A stretch of 64,000 nucleotides of DNA. Source: Ruminococcus sp. AF31-8BH. GTDB taxonomy: Bacteria; Bacillota; Clostridia; Lachnospirales; Lachnospiraceae. Where the stretch lies: contig NZ_QTVN01000004.1 of NCBI RefSeq assembly GCF_003460605.1, positions 62,001-126,000 on the forward strand. The letters run 5' to 3'. Below the pieces are notes generated by a model. That model was not told the DNA's origin. It saw only the letters and a list, made by a program, of their open reading frames with translations, and made no database searches. This document shows positions 17,460 through 25,229 of the stretch, piece by piece (position 1 is the stretch's first letter; each line of letters starts with the position of its first letter). Both the position numbers and the translations under genes were made by a program.

Positions 17460-18035
17460 TTATTTATTTCTTTTTTTGTATAGCTTTTTGCGCTGTTCTC
17501 GCAGATTAATCTTCTCTGCTAATTTTTGTTCATATGCTTCCTTTTCTGCAAGTTTTGGACTTGTAATTACTTCTACGCCCCATTCTTTTAACTGGTTCAA
17601 AACTTTTTCTTTTTCTTTTTCATCCATCCAGAAAATACAAAAACAATTAAAAATATCTAATGAATGCTGAATATAAGATGCAGTTATTTTTTTTCCGCTT
17701 TTTCTACATAATTTAGTAGAAAAAAATATGCCTTCGAAAGAATTTGTTTTTGTTGAGACAGTATCCCTACAAATATATACAATATCTTTCCACGCATGCG
17801 TTTTTTTCACTTTGAATATATTAACAGAACACCCTTCTTCTGTTAATTCTATTACTCGAAAATCAGGAAGCAAAACAAAAATTATAAAAAATGCACTAAA
17901 AATTGAAAATAACACACACAGAGCTATTTTATAAACGCCCACAATATCCTCACTAAAATATCCAACAATTACCATGTTAATAAGAAGAACTGCCACCAAA
18001 AAATGAAGATACACAAATATTGTTCTAAACTTCAT
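17460..18035 (-). CDS. Candidate RHS immunity protein 2
   Basis: This protein (191 residues from the ATG at 18033-18035) belongs to the same unrecognised family as 14126-14686 and 19297-19878. Two hydrophobic segments cover roughly residues 8-55, followed by FRVIELTEEGCSV, HAWKDIVYIC, EGIFFSTKLC, KEWGVEV and a basic tail. A GGAGGAG site precedes the chosen ATG; a start four codons earlier is possible. It begins 17 bases after the stop of RHS tip 2, the spacing expected of a toxin-immunity pair. Sequence divergence from immunity 1 is large compared with the almost identical holins, consistent with co-evolution with its own toxin. Confidence 0.68.
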   Translation of the reverse strand: MKFRTIFVYLHFLVAVLLINMVIVGYFSEDIVGVYKIALCVLFSIFSAFFIIFVLLPDFRVIELTEEGCSVNIFKVKKTHAWKDIVYICRDTVSTKTNSFEGIFFSTKLCRKSGKKITASYIQHSLDIFNCFCIFWMDEKEKEKVLNQLKEWGVEVITSPKLAEKEAYEQKLAEKINLREQRKKLYKKRNK

Positions 18036-18052
18036 ACACTCCTCCAATTTTT

Positions 18053-18842
18053 CTATACAGTACGAGCATTTCCAGGGTGATAACTTTTTCTTTTTGTATA
18101 CACTAATTTTCCATTTGTCGATTTATAAATAAAAGAACTAGAATAAATTTTTGTTTTTCCATTGTATGTGCGTTTTTGGCCAATAGCTCCCTTAGGAATA
18201 TCAACAGATTTTATAAATCCAGTTAAATTACCTATATATGTAGTTGCACCAAATGCGATCCCTGCGTTTAAAGCTGCCATCAGTACAGAATCTCCTCTAC
18301 TTAAACTAGCAATTCCTGCATATATAGCACTAATGATTCCTCCGCCTATGCTTCCAATAGCACCATCAACAGCACCGGCAAACGCACCAGATGCAGCTGC
18401 AACAGCTATATCCCAAGCAGTATACTTTTGTCCTGTCACAGTTGCAGCAATACCACCAGTTACAACATTTAACGCAGCTCCAATTACGGCTCCAGCTGCA
18501 ATCTCTACAAGTTTATGCCATAACTGTCCATCACTGTCACTTCTCGTAATCGGGTTATCATCACAGTATGCATACAGGTTCTTCTCGCCCAGCATATCAA
18601 GATTGTCCCTTAAAACCTGCGTGTCATCCGCACTGATGAACCTGCGGATCGCAGGATCGTAGTAACGGCTACAGCAGTAATACAGACCGGTTTCCAACTG
18701 TCATAGGTATATCTTACAACCGCCTTTCCGTCCTTGTCAAGAAGACCGATAATGTCATTCTGGGCATTTCTAAGGTACATATAGATCTCACTCTCATGGG
18801 TCAGCGCGATCACGTTTCCTGAGGAATCATAACGGTACCAGA
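18053..18842 (-). pseudogene. RHS tip with C-terminal toxin module 2 (5' part decayed)
   Basis: RHS core sequence runs from about 18842 (LWYRYDSSGNVIALT) to the DNPITR motif and carries the same 88-base deletion and frameshift as tip 1. It then continues in frame through a Gly/Ala-rich hydrophobic pre-toxin region to a basic module with GQKRTYNGKTKIYSSSFIYK and NARTV at the end. The open tip frame can start at TTG 18697 (214 residues). At the upstream edge the RHS sequence stops within AGAGCG and joins a copy of the dispersed repeat plus a type I toxin locus. Immunity 2 follows directly. Confidence 0.8.
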
Positions 18843-18945
18843 GCGTGTTTGAAAAAAACTTTCTGCAAGACGGTCTTTCCTATAAAGTAAAAAATAGGAA
18901 CGTGCATTTCTTGGCACATTCCCACAATGATTTTTTGTTATAATC
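18838..18945 (+). repeat. Dispersed small repeat, copy 3, at the RHS junction
   Basis: It starts GAGCGTGTTTGAAAAAAAC, continues CTTTCTGCAAG and ends near CAATGATTTTTT, paralleling the copy at 10553-10636. Its first bases, AGAGCG, are shared with the RHS core sequence, which marks the junction point. Confidence 0.5.
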
Positions 18946-18959
18946 TGGCAGCTTTTCGC

Positions 18960-18988
18960 TTGAGATATATACTGATAAATGATATAAT
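18960..18988 (+). promoter_or_regulatory. Promoter of the type I toxin mRNA
   Basis: TTGAGA (18960-18965), a 17-base spacer and a perfect TATAAT (18983-18988) lie about 80 bases upstream of the toxin ATG. Confidence 0.82.
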
Positions 18989-19034
18989 TTACTAGTACAA
19001 TTGAACAGAAGCCGGATGCAAGTTTCGCCTTACG

Positions 19035-19058
19035 CCCTCCAGTTTTATGAAAGGAGGG
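19035..19058 (+). promoter_or_regulatory. Hairpin masking the toxin ribosome site
   Basis: CCCTCC (19035-19040) is complementary to GGAGGG (19053-19058), the ribosome site of the toxin ORF, with a 12-base loop. Such sequestration is a known way to keep type I toxin mRNAs poorly translated. Confidence 0.7.
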
Positions 19059-19066
19059 TGATGCCC

Positions 19067-19147
19067 ATGAACACAATAGAAGTTTTAACGCTATTGTTAG
19101 TAGTATTTGCGGCATTGAACTACATAGATCAGCATAATAAGAAATAA
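19067..19147 (+). CDS. Type I toxin, putative holin-like membrane peptide
   Basis: This is a 26-residue peptide (MNTIEVLTLLLVVFAALNYI, then DQHNKK), one membrane helix with a short charged C-terminus. It fits the small 'putative holin-like toxin' peptides of Firmicutes, which damage the membrane when overproduced. The whole locus has type I layout: its own promoter, a hidden ribosome site, a strong terminator at 19255-19284, and a convergent antisense RNA whose end overlaps the last codons of the toxin. An in-frame ATG two codons upstream is too close to the ribosome site. The locus is inserted between RHS tip 2 and immunity 3. Confidence 0.78.
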   Translation: MNTIEVLTLLLVVFAALNYIDQHNKK

Positions 19148-19237
19148 GCATCCCACTCTCCCAAAGTTAGATGCTTAAATCTTTCTGGTTTCAAATTTAA
19201 CCGAGGGCAACCGGAACTTTGCGTCCGGTCATCTTCT
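19136..19237 (-). ncRNA. Antisense RNA antitoxin of the type I system
   Basis: The RNA is predicted from its own promoter (19244-19272) and a hairpin AAGCATC/GATGCTT (19146-19176) followed by ATTTCTTATT on the minus strand. It would be about 100 nt, contain an inner hairpin ACCGGAC/GTTCCGGT, and pair with the 3' end of the toxin mRNA, including the last three toxin codons. This is the TxpA/RatA style of overlap. Ends are estimates. Confidence 0.65.
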
Positions 19238-19243
19238 AAGTAG

Positions 19244-19272
19244 ATTATACAACGGGACTCTTGTTTTTGCAA
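19244..19272 (-). promoter_or_regulatory. Promoter of the antisense RNA, inside the toxin terminator
   Basis: On the minus strand TTGCAA (19267-19272), a 17-base spacer and TATAAT (19244-19249). The -35 is part of the stem of the toxin-mRNA terminator, so the two elements share bases. Confidence 0.78.
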
Positions 19273-19284
19273 GAGTCCTTTTTT
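19255..19284 (+). terminator. Terminator of the toxin mRNA
   Basis: GGACTCTTG/CAAGAGTCC form a perfect 9-bp stem with a 6-base loop followed by six T residues. Confidence 0.88.
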
Positions 19285-19296
19285 ATTGCTCTAATC

Positions 19297-19878
19297 CTAT
19301 TTTTTCCACTTACTTTTTTTACTTTCTTCATAAAGCTTTTTGCGTTCTTCCCGCATTTGAGTTTTTTCAGCTACTGAGCGCTCATATTCCCTTTGTTTAA
19401 CGAGTTTTTCATCGAGAGTAACTTCTATCCCCCATTCTTTTAACAATTGCATAATTTGCTTTTTTTGAACCTCATTATCAAATATAATATAAAATTGTTT
19501 GAAAATACTCAAAGAAACATACACTCTCATAGGAGAAATTGAATTTTTATTTTTTCCCATCATATTGCTAAAAAAAAATAATCCTTCCAGTTTTTCCAAT
19601 CTTGAAACTTTAATGGAACTATATATAATCTTTTCCAATTCTTCCCATCTGTATATTTTTTTAATTCCAAGCCAATGGACAATGCACCTATCTTGTGTTA
19701 ATTCAATCACTCTTAAATGCGGTAGTATTTCAAATATTAATAAAAATAAGATACTAATAAACGACATTATAGTGCTTGGATTTTTCAAACTAATTGGAGG
19801 AGTAATAATAATCAAGCATACAAATCCTGCACATATCAGCAAATCATTATATAATCTTCTTTTTGCTATAATTTTCAT
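19297..19878 (-). CDS. Candidate RHS immunity protein 3
   Basis: This 193-residue protein has the family pattern seen at 14126 and 17460. Two N-terminal hydrophobic segments (FVCLIIITPPISL and a stretch around residues 38-50) precede LRVIELTQDRCIV, YRWEELEKII, LEGLFFFS, KEWGIEV and a basic tail. GGAGG lies 6 bases before the ATG. The gene starts 25 bases after the stop of RHS tip 3, the only tip without the 88-base deletion. Unlike units 1 and 2 it is not followed by a holin; the type I toxin locus comes next. Confidence 0.68.
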   Translation of the reverse strand: MKIIAKRRLYNDLLICAGFVCLIIITPPISLKNPSTIMSFISILFLLIFEILPHLRVIELTQDRCIVHWLGIKKIYRWEELEKIIYSSIKVSRLEKLEGLFFFSNMMGKNKNSISPMRVYVSLSIFKQFYIIFDNEVQKKQIMQLLKEWGIEVTLDEKLVKQREYERSVAEKTQMREERKKLYEESKKSKWKK

Positions 19879-19903
19879 CTATTCCTCCTACTTTAAAATA
19901 TGT

Positions 19904-21073
19904 CTATACAGTCCGTGCCCTCAGTGGTATATAGGTTTTGTGAGGTCTTTTTTCCAGGGATCCTGTGGCAGTTTTCCAAATACTGAATTTAAAAGATGTA
20001 CCAGTTCTTCCATTGAAGTGTCGCCCTTGCCCAACTTTCTTTTCATGAGGAACATTTTTTACCTGCCTTTTAGTTTCGGCGGTCTCCATAGAAAGTCCAC
20101 GAGATACACTAGCTGCAATCCCCCCTGCTCCAACACCATATGTTGCGCCCCAGGTAATAGCAATAGTCTTTTCAAGTCCTTCTGATGCAACTGCAAAACC
20201 AGATAAATTACTTATAAAAACAGTTGATAAAAAAGCAGTTCCTGAATTAATAATAGCTGCTGTAAGCGAATCTCCTCTTCTAAAACTGCACCAAGCCGTA
20301 TAGACAGCACTAACCACGCCACCTGCAATAGCTCCTTCAAGTCCAGCCCCACCTGCGAAAATACCAGCCAAGCCAGCAGCAATCATATCTGTAACAGTAT
20401 ATTCTTGCCCTGTTACTGCTGCAGCTACTCCACCTGCCAAAACATTCATGGTAGCCCCAATCAGTCCACAAATCAAAGAAAACTGTCCATTAACATCAAC
20501 TCTCGTGATCGGGTTATCATCACAATATACATACAGGTTCTTCTCGCCCAGCATATCAAGATTGTCCCTTAAAACCTGTGTGTCATCCGCGCTGATGAAT
20601 CTGCGGATCGCAGGATCGTAATAACGGCTGCGGCAGTAATACAGGCCGGTCTCCACGTCATAATAATATCCCTTATAACGGAACGGGTTTCTTGCTCCCA
20701 CCTTGTCTTTTAAGGTTCCTTCAATCTTAACTACCTGTCCCCAGCTGTCATAGGTATATCTTACAACCGCCTTTCCGTCCTTGTCAAGAAGACCGATGAT
20801 GTCATTCTGGGCATTTCTAAGGTACATATAGATCTCACTCTCATAGGTCAACGCGATCACGTTTCCGGAGGAATCATAACGGTACCAGAGCGTTTTCTCA
20901 CTTCCTGTCCTTTCTGAGACAAGCAGGTCACCAGCATAGCACATCTGGGTGACAGCACCGTCCACGACTTTCCTGATCCGGTGTCCGGCATGGTCATAGG
21001 AATACTGGATATTCTTTCCGCCAGATACTGCAGCAAGGGCATTTCCTAATGTCCAGGTATACTTGGTATTTCC
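19904..21073 (-). CDS. RHS-repeat protein with C-terminal toxin module 3 (5' truncated)
   Basis: RHS/YD-repeat proteins form a large shell that carries a variable C-terminal toxin. Here the last part of the shell is present and in frame (YSYDHAGHRIRKVVDG, LWYRYDSSGN, RYTYDSWGQ, FRYKGYYYDVETGLYYCRSR, FISADD, DNPITR). A hydrophobic Gly/Ala-rich segment follows, then a basic toxin module ending LRARTV with GQGRHFNGRTGTSF. RHS sequence begins abruptly at 21073, where an in-frame TAA precedes it and a different gene starts, so several hundred to over a thousand N-terminal residues are missing. A GTG at 20965 could start a 353-residue remnant. The toxin end differs more from tips 1 and 2 than they do from each other. 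Confidence 0.85.
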   Translation of the reverse strand, partial: GNTKYTWTLGNALAAVSGGKNIQYSYDHAGHRIRKVVDGAVTQMCYAGDLLVSERTGSEKTLWYRYDSSGNVIALTYESEIYMYLRNAQNDIIGLLDKDGKAVVRYTYDSWGQVVKIEGTLKDKVGARNPFRYKGYYYDVETGLYYCRSRYYDPAIRRFISADDTQVLRDNLDMLGEKNLYVYCDDNPITRVDVNGQFSLICGLIGATMNVLAGGVAAAVTGQEYTVTDMIAAGLAGIFAGGAGLEGAIAGGVVSAVYTAWCSFRRGDSLTAAIINSGTAFLSTVFISNLSGFAVASEGLEKTIAITWGATYGVGAGGIAASVSRGLSMETAETKRQVKNVPHEKKVGQGRHFNGRTGTSFKFSIWKTATGSLEKRPHKTYIPLRARTV

Positions 21074-21499
21074 TTATTTTCACCTCTGATCAAAAAATAC
21101 GCCGGGAAGCTGTTTTATATGGATGCAGAGGACGCGGAGCAGGAAATGAAGCTGGCATTTCTTATCGCGGTACATAGTATGAGCTATTACAATAGTGAAG
21201 GTGAATGTCTTTCCTATATCCGAAATGGCCTTTACCGTAGGTTTTGTGCTCTATGCAGGGGAAATTACCAAAACAGCGAAGAAGCAACAGAGGTTTCCAA
21301 ACTATGTGAATATGGATTTACAGAAAAATATGATGATGTTGAAACATTATTTGATTACGAAATGCTTTTAGCAAACAAGCCGATTGTTTACTCCCGGATT
21401 TTCAGGCTCCTGCTGGCCTGGTATTCGGATAAGGAAATCGGGGAGATTCTGCACTGCTCGAAGCAGTATGTGAACAGGATTAAGAAAAAAATTATTTGA
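21074..21499 (+). pseudogene. Sigma-70-like/HTH regulator, 5' truncated at the RHS junction
   Basis: The frame is open from the junction and reads FSPLIKKYAGKLFYMDAEDA onward, like region 2 of small sigma factors encoded on mobile elements. It ends with a helix-turn-helix (WYSDKEIGEILHCSKQYVNR) like sigma region 4. The first ATG inside is at 21119 (126 codons) and lacks a good ribosome site. The original start would lie left of 21074, where RHS sequence of the opposite strand now stands, so the gene has lost its 5' end in the same event that truncated the RHS gene. Whether a shortened product is made is unknown. Confidence 0.65.
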
Positions 21500-21514
21500 A
21501 AACTAAACACAAAA

Positions 21515-21548
21515 ACGCCCGAGGGGCATCTTCCTGCCGCCCGGGCGT
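21515..21548. terminator. Terminator after rplY
   Basis: ACGCCCG/CGGGCGT with a nested GGGGCA/TGCC stem, followed on the minus strand by TTTTGTGTTT. It also has a weaker T tract on the plus side, so it may serve the sigma-like remnant too. Confidence 0.85.
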
Positions 21549-21565
21549 CTTTCATTTTTCCATCT

Positions 21566-22159
21566 TTATTTCTCTTCTGCGGCGTCCTCAGTCGCTGTCT
21601 CAGCTTCCGGAACTACGTTGTGTACCGGAGTGACGGTGGCGATGACGGATTCCAGATCAGTTGTGATGTGAATGTTTTTGTTCTTGGCAATCTCAAGATC
21701 TTTCACACGGAGAGTATCACCAATCTTCATGCCTGCAACATCAACTTTGATCTTATCTACCAGGTCTGCCGGAAGTGCTTTGTAAGCAACTTCTTTCAGC
21801 TCATCCTGCAGTACGCCAGATACAACCATTTCCTCGTTCTCCAGAATGATCTCAGCAACGGAATGAACCATCTCATTGCTTACCAGCGCCTGGAAATCAA
21901 CCTCTTCTACTGTATGTGCAAGAGGATTATAATCAACTTCCTTGATCAGCGCATCATAGGTCTTACCATCCAGTTCCAGCATTACCTGGCTGCCCTTGTT
22001 ATTGTTCTTCAGAAGAACTTCAATTTCCTTCTTGGTGAACTTAAGGGGAATGGAACCTTCGATTTCTCTGCCGAACAGGTTACCTGTTACATATCCTTCT
22101 CTTCTTAATTTCTTTGCTTTGACGTCCATGCTTCTTTTTTCAGCTTTTAAAGTATTCAT
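21566..22159 (-). CDS. rplY: 50S ribosomal protein L25/general stress protein Ctc
   Basis: This protein binds 5S rRNA in the large subunit. At 197 residues it is the long Ctc/TL5 form. The N-terminal L25 beta-barrel covers about residues 1-95 (LRREGYVTGNLFGREIEGS, LIKEVDYNPLAHTVEEVDF). A second beta-rich domain follows (about 100-180), with the family stretch VDVAGMKIGDTLRVKDLEI and an acidic Ala/Glu-rich tail. The family's usual GxxPAVLYG motif is replaced by GYVTGNLFG, a mild divergence. It appears monocistronic, with a terminator downstream and a TATAAT (22247-22252, minus strand) upstream. Confidence 0.93.
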   Translation of the reverse strand: MNTLKAEKRSMDVKAKKLRREGYVTGNLFGREIEGSIPLKFTKKEIEVLLKNNNKGSQVMLELDGKTYDALIKEVDYNPLAHTVEEVDFQALVSNEMVHSVAEIILENEEMVVSGVLQDELKEVAYKALPADLVDKIKVDVAGMKIGDTLRVKDLEIAKNKNIHITTDLESVIATVTPVHNVVPEAETATEDAAEEK

Positions 22160-22433
22160 TTATCTTTTCCTCCAAATTCTGAAACGCTTAGCAGCCTTCA
22201 ACAAAGAGGTTTTGTTAAGTACTTCTTTTTTCTTTTTACGTCCCTTATTATAGTCACCAATTCCCATTATGATTAACCAAACATAAATTTTTTCGAGCCA
22301 ATTTTTTGTGAATTTTCATTCTTGATTTTTATGCAAAATAGAATTATAAAATAAATGGATCGCAACATTTCTTAGAGTGAGTAAAAAATTTTCTGTAATC
22401 CGTATTCTTCAAAAAATAGTATCTATACAATTA
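22160..22433. other. Intergenic region between rplY and the Opp operon
   Basis: This AT-rich region contains a minus-strand -10 TATAAT (22247-22252) for rplY but no good -35. No clear terminator for the Opp operon and no ORF were found in the rest. Confidence 0.5.
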
Positions 22434-23321
22434 TCACAGATTACTCTCTTTCCGGTTCACATTTTTTCGCATATAATTCCCAATATTCGTCAGACACAGC
22501 AGCGTCACTATAAGAAAAGCACCAGGAATAAAAATGATCCACCAGGAATTGGTCATCAATGCTTTTTCCGAAAGAGACAGCATGCTCCCCCAGGATATGA
22601 CCTCAATGGGAAGTCCAATTCCCATAAAGCTCAGGGTGGATTCCGAAATAATAGCACTTCTTACATTCATAATAACCATAAACATAATGGACGATACAAA
22701 ATTGGGTGCAAGATGCTTCCAGAGAATGTGAAAGAAGCTTCCGCCCATGCACCTGGACGCAATAACATATTCACTGTTTCGGATCTGCCGGACCTCTGTA
22801 CGAACTACCTTGGCAATGCTTGTCCAGCTGGTAATGCCAATCACAACCGACAGGCTTAAAATATTGGCTTTTCCCATAATTGCCTGCAGAAGAATCACCA
22901 GAAGCAGAGATGGAATACTAAGAAAAATCTCCGTAAAACGCATGATCAGATTGTCCAGCCACTGAGGGGATATACCGCTGAAAGAGCCAACTACAACTGC
23001 AAGCAAGACAGAGATTACAGTAGAGAGAATTCCAATCAGCAAAGAAATTCTGCCGCCATACCAGATCATGGAAAAAATATCTCTTCCCATAGTATCTGTA
23101 CCAAACAGAAATTCTCTTCCAGGTGCCTTATTATAATGAAGCAGATCCATATAGGTTGGATCTTTTGTCATGATCGCTTCTGCAAACAAACAGCCTAAAA
23201 GAACCATCCCCAAAAGAACAATGGATACCACGGGTTTTCCCTGAAACCATTTCTTCTTCACAGTAACCGTTTGATTTTCCACTGCATGTGCCCCGACAAT
23301 TTCAAAAGATGTATCTGTCAT
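22434..23321 (-). CDS. oppC: Peptide ABC transporter permease, OppC/DppC type
   Basis: This is one of two membrane subunits of an oligopeptide-class importer, 295 residues. The N-terminal cytoplasmic arm is followed by about six helices with the hallmark loop LLHYNKAPGREFLFGTDTMG, then RDIFSMIWYGGRISL and the EAA motif region ASRCMGGSFFHILWKHLAPN near residue 205. It overlaps the upstream permease by 4 bases (ATGA) and is the last gene of the operon SBP-D-F-B-C. Confidence 0.93.
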   Translation of the reverse strand: MTDTSFEIVGAHAVENQTVTVKKKWFQGKPVVSIVLLGMVLLGCLFAEAIMTKDPTYMDLLHYNKAPGREFLFGTDTMGRDIFSMIWYGGRISLLIGILSTVISVLLAVVVGSFSGISPQWLDNLIMRFTEIFLSIPSLLLVILLQAIMGKANILSLSVVIGITSWTSIAKVVRTEVRQIRNSEYVIASRCMGGSFFHILWKHLAPNFVSSIMFMVIMNVRSAIISESTLSFMGIGLPIEVISWGSMLSLSEKALMTNSWWIIFIPGAFLIVTLLCLTNIGNYMRKNVNRKESNL

Positions 23322-24325
23322 AATCTGGTCACCTCCGATATTTCCGTTACTTCGTGAGCTTTCATACGCGGATCAATATGTTCATTGATGATCTGACTGA
23401 GCATATTGCAGAAAATCACCAGGATGCCGGACATGATACATAACAGCATCAGCAGATTATAATCATGATATCTGGCACTTTCATAAGACAAAGCGCCAAT
23501 TCCCGGATAGGAAAATACGCTTTCCACCACATAAGTACCTCCAAGAACATGAGGAACCGCAATTGCCATAATACTCAAATATGCCGGCATCACATTTCTC
23601 AGACAATGCTTAAAAAGAATCTCCCGTTTCGCCACGCCCTTTGACTTTGCCAGGAGTACATAATCTTCTCTTACTTCTTCCAGAATCTTATTTCGGATCA
23701 TGTAGGCGTAATACCACAGGTGTTCCAGCGTCACAATCGTAAGCGGCATAATAAGATGCCAGATCCGATCTCCCACATCCTCCGCCTTTCCCGTGGAATA
23801 TGCACCGCTGCTTGGCAGGATTCGAAGGGTTACAGCAAAAATCAGAATCAATACAATGGACAGCCAGAATTCCGGAATACAGCTTGATATGGTTCCTATT
23901 TTGCACAAAATCCGGTCACTCCATCTGTCTTCCTTCCACGCACAGAAAATTCCCAGCAGAAGGGAACCTGCAAAAATGAAAAGAAATCCAATCCCGCCCA
24001 GCAGAAGAGTATTTACAATTCTTCCGCGGATTACCTTCAAAACATCCTGTTTGTATTTAAAGGAAATACCAAAATTACCATGAAACGCCTGCCCAAGCCA
24101 TTTTATATACTGTACATGGATTGGTTCATTAAGTCCCAGCTTCTTTAGTGCCCATTCCCGTTCCTTTGGACTCATTTTTTCTGTTCGTTCTCCATAATAA
24201 GAGACCAGCGGATCTCCTGGTGCAAGACGTGCCACATAAAATACTACAATTGATAAAACAAGTACGCTAAGCAGAAAAACCAGGATTTTTTTTCCATAAT
24301 AAGCAATAGGATTACTCTTTGGCAC
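23318..24325 (-). CDS. oppB: Peptide ABC transporter permease, OppB/DppB type
   Basis: This is the partner membrane subunit, 335 residues with six predicted helices. Family marks are FYVARLAPGDPLVSYYGERT in the first external region, LGLNEPIHVQYIKWLGQAFH, and the EAA loop LLAKSKGVAKREILFKHCLRN. It overlaps the ATPase gene upstream by 14 bases and OppC downstream by 4 bases. Confidence 0.93.
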   Translation of the reverse strand: MPKSNPIAYYGKKILVFLLSVLVLSIVVFYVARLAPGDPLVSYYGERTEKMSPKEREWALKKLGLNEPIHVQYIKWLGQAFHGNFGISFKYKQDVLKVIRGRIVNTLLLGGIGFLFIFAGSLLLGIFCAWKEDRWSDRILCKIGTISSCIPEFWLSIVLILIFAVTLRILPSSGAYSTGKAEDVGDRIWHLIMPLTIVTLEHLWYYAYMIRNKILEEVREDYVLLAKSKGVAKREILFKHCLRNVMPAYLSIMAIAVPHVLGGTYVVESVFSYPGIGALSYESARYHDYNLLMLLCIMSGILVIFCNMLSQIINEHIDPRMKAHEVTEISEVTRL

Positions 24326-25229
24326 TTTTTTTCCCTCCTTCCTGCCTTTTCAGCACAAAATGTCCAGGAGAATTTTCCTTCCACTCTTCTGCATCGGAAT
24401 CCGTATCCACATATATTTTTACTTTTCGCTGTCTCTCCTGGACAGGATCCGGTATAGGAATTGCAGACAAAAGAGTTTTCGTATATTCATGCTGGGGATT
24501 GGAAAAAACCTCCCGTGTCGTTCCCAGTTCTACCATTTTTCCGTGATACATTACCCCAACTCTGTCACAAAGATATTCCACCATAGCCAGATCATGGGCA
24601 ATAAACAAAAATGTAAATCCATGCTCTTTCTGTAAATGCCGGAAAAGATTGATCACCTGTGCCTGAATGGAAACATCAAGAGATGCTACCGGCTCGTCTG
24701 CCACCAGAAGTTCCGGATCCATGCTAAGTGCCCTTGCAATGGCAACTCTCTGCCTTTGTCCTCCTGACAGCTCAGACGGGTATCGTTCCAGAAAGGTTTT
24801 ATCCATTCCCACATATTGCATCTGAAACTCTGCCTCCCTGGCATAACTGCCTCTTGGCGGCACGATATGATTGATTTTCATAGGTTCCGCAATAATCTCT
24901 GCCACTTTCATTCTCTGATTCAAACTGGAAGCAGAGTCTTGAAAGATCATCTGTCTTTTTGTCTGGAGCATTTTTTTGTTTGCCCGGAATTCCTTCTTAC
25001 CTGTAATTTCTATCCCATGGTATCGGATTTCTCCTGCTGATGGGTGATATATATTCATAAGACATCTGGCTACGGTCGATTTTCCAGATCCGGATTCTCC
25101 TACCAACCCAAATACCTCCCCTTTGTAAATCTGAAAGGAAATATCATCTACCGCACGGATCGCAGCCTTCTTTGTCAGGTGAAACTGGTGAGTCAGATGC
25201 TTCACATCAACCAATACTTCTGTATTCAA
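24312..25229 (-). CDS. oppF: Peptide ABC transporter ATPase, OppF/DppF type
   Basis: This is a nucleotide-binding subunit of 305 residues. It has Walker A GLVGESGSGKSTVARC, the signature ELSGGQRQRVAIARAL and Walker B LLVADEPVASLD. The usual OppF C-terminal extension begins (HEYTKTLLSAIPIPDP), but the Cys-rich motif found in many members is replaced by a charged tail. It overlaps its neighbours on both sides, so the operon is tightly coupled. Confidence 0.93.
   Translation of the reverse strand: MNTEVLVDVKHLTHQFHLTKKAAIRAVDDISFQIYKGEVFGLVGESGSGKSTVARCLMNIYHPSAGEIRYHGIEITGKKEFRANKKMLQTKRQMIFQDSASSLNQRMKVAEIIAEPMKINHIVPPRGSYAREAEFQMQYVGMDKTFLERYPSELSGGQRQRVAIARALSMDPELLVADEPVASLDVSIQAQVINLFRHLQKEHGFTFLFIAHDLAMVEYLCDRVGVMYHGKMVELGTTREVFSNPQHEYTKTLLSAIPIPDPVQERQRKVKIYVDTDSDAEEWKENSPGHFVLKRQEGGKKSAKE

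Noticed and set aside
18810..19151. Minus-strand frame of 113 codons over the type I toxin locus
   Set aside because: It crosses the toxin promoter, the dispersed repeat and the RHS junction; no ribosome site and no protein-like conservation.
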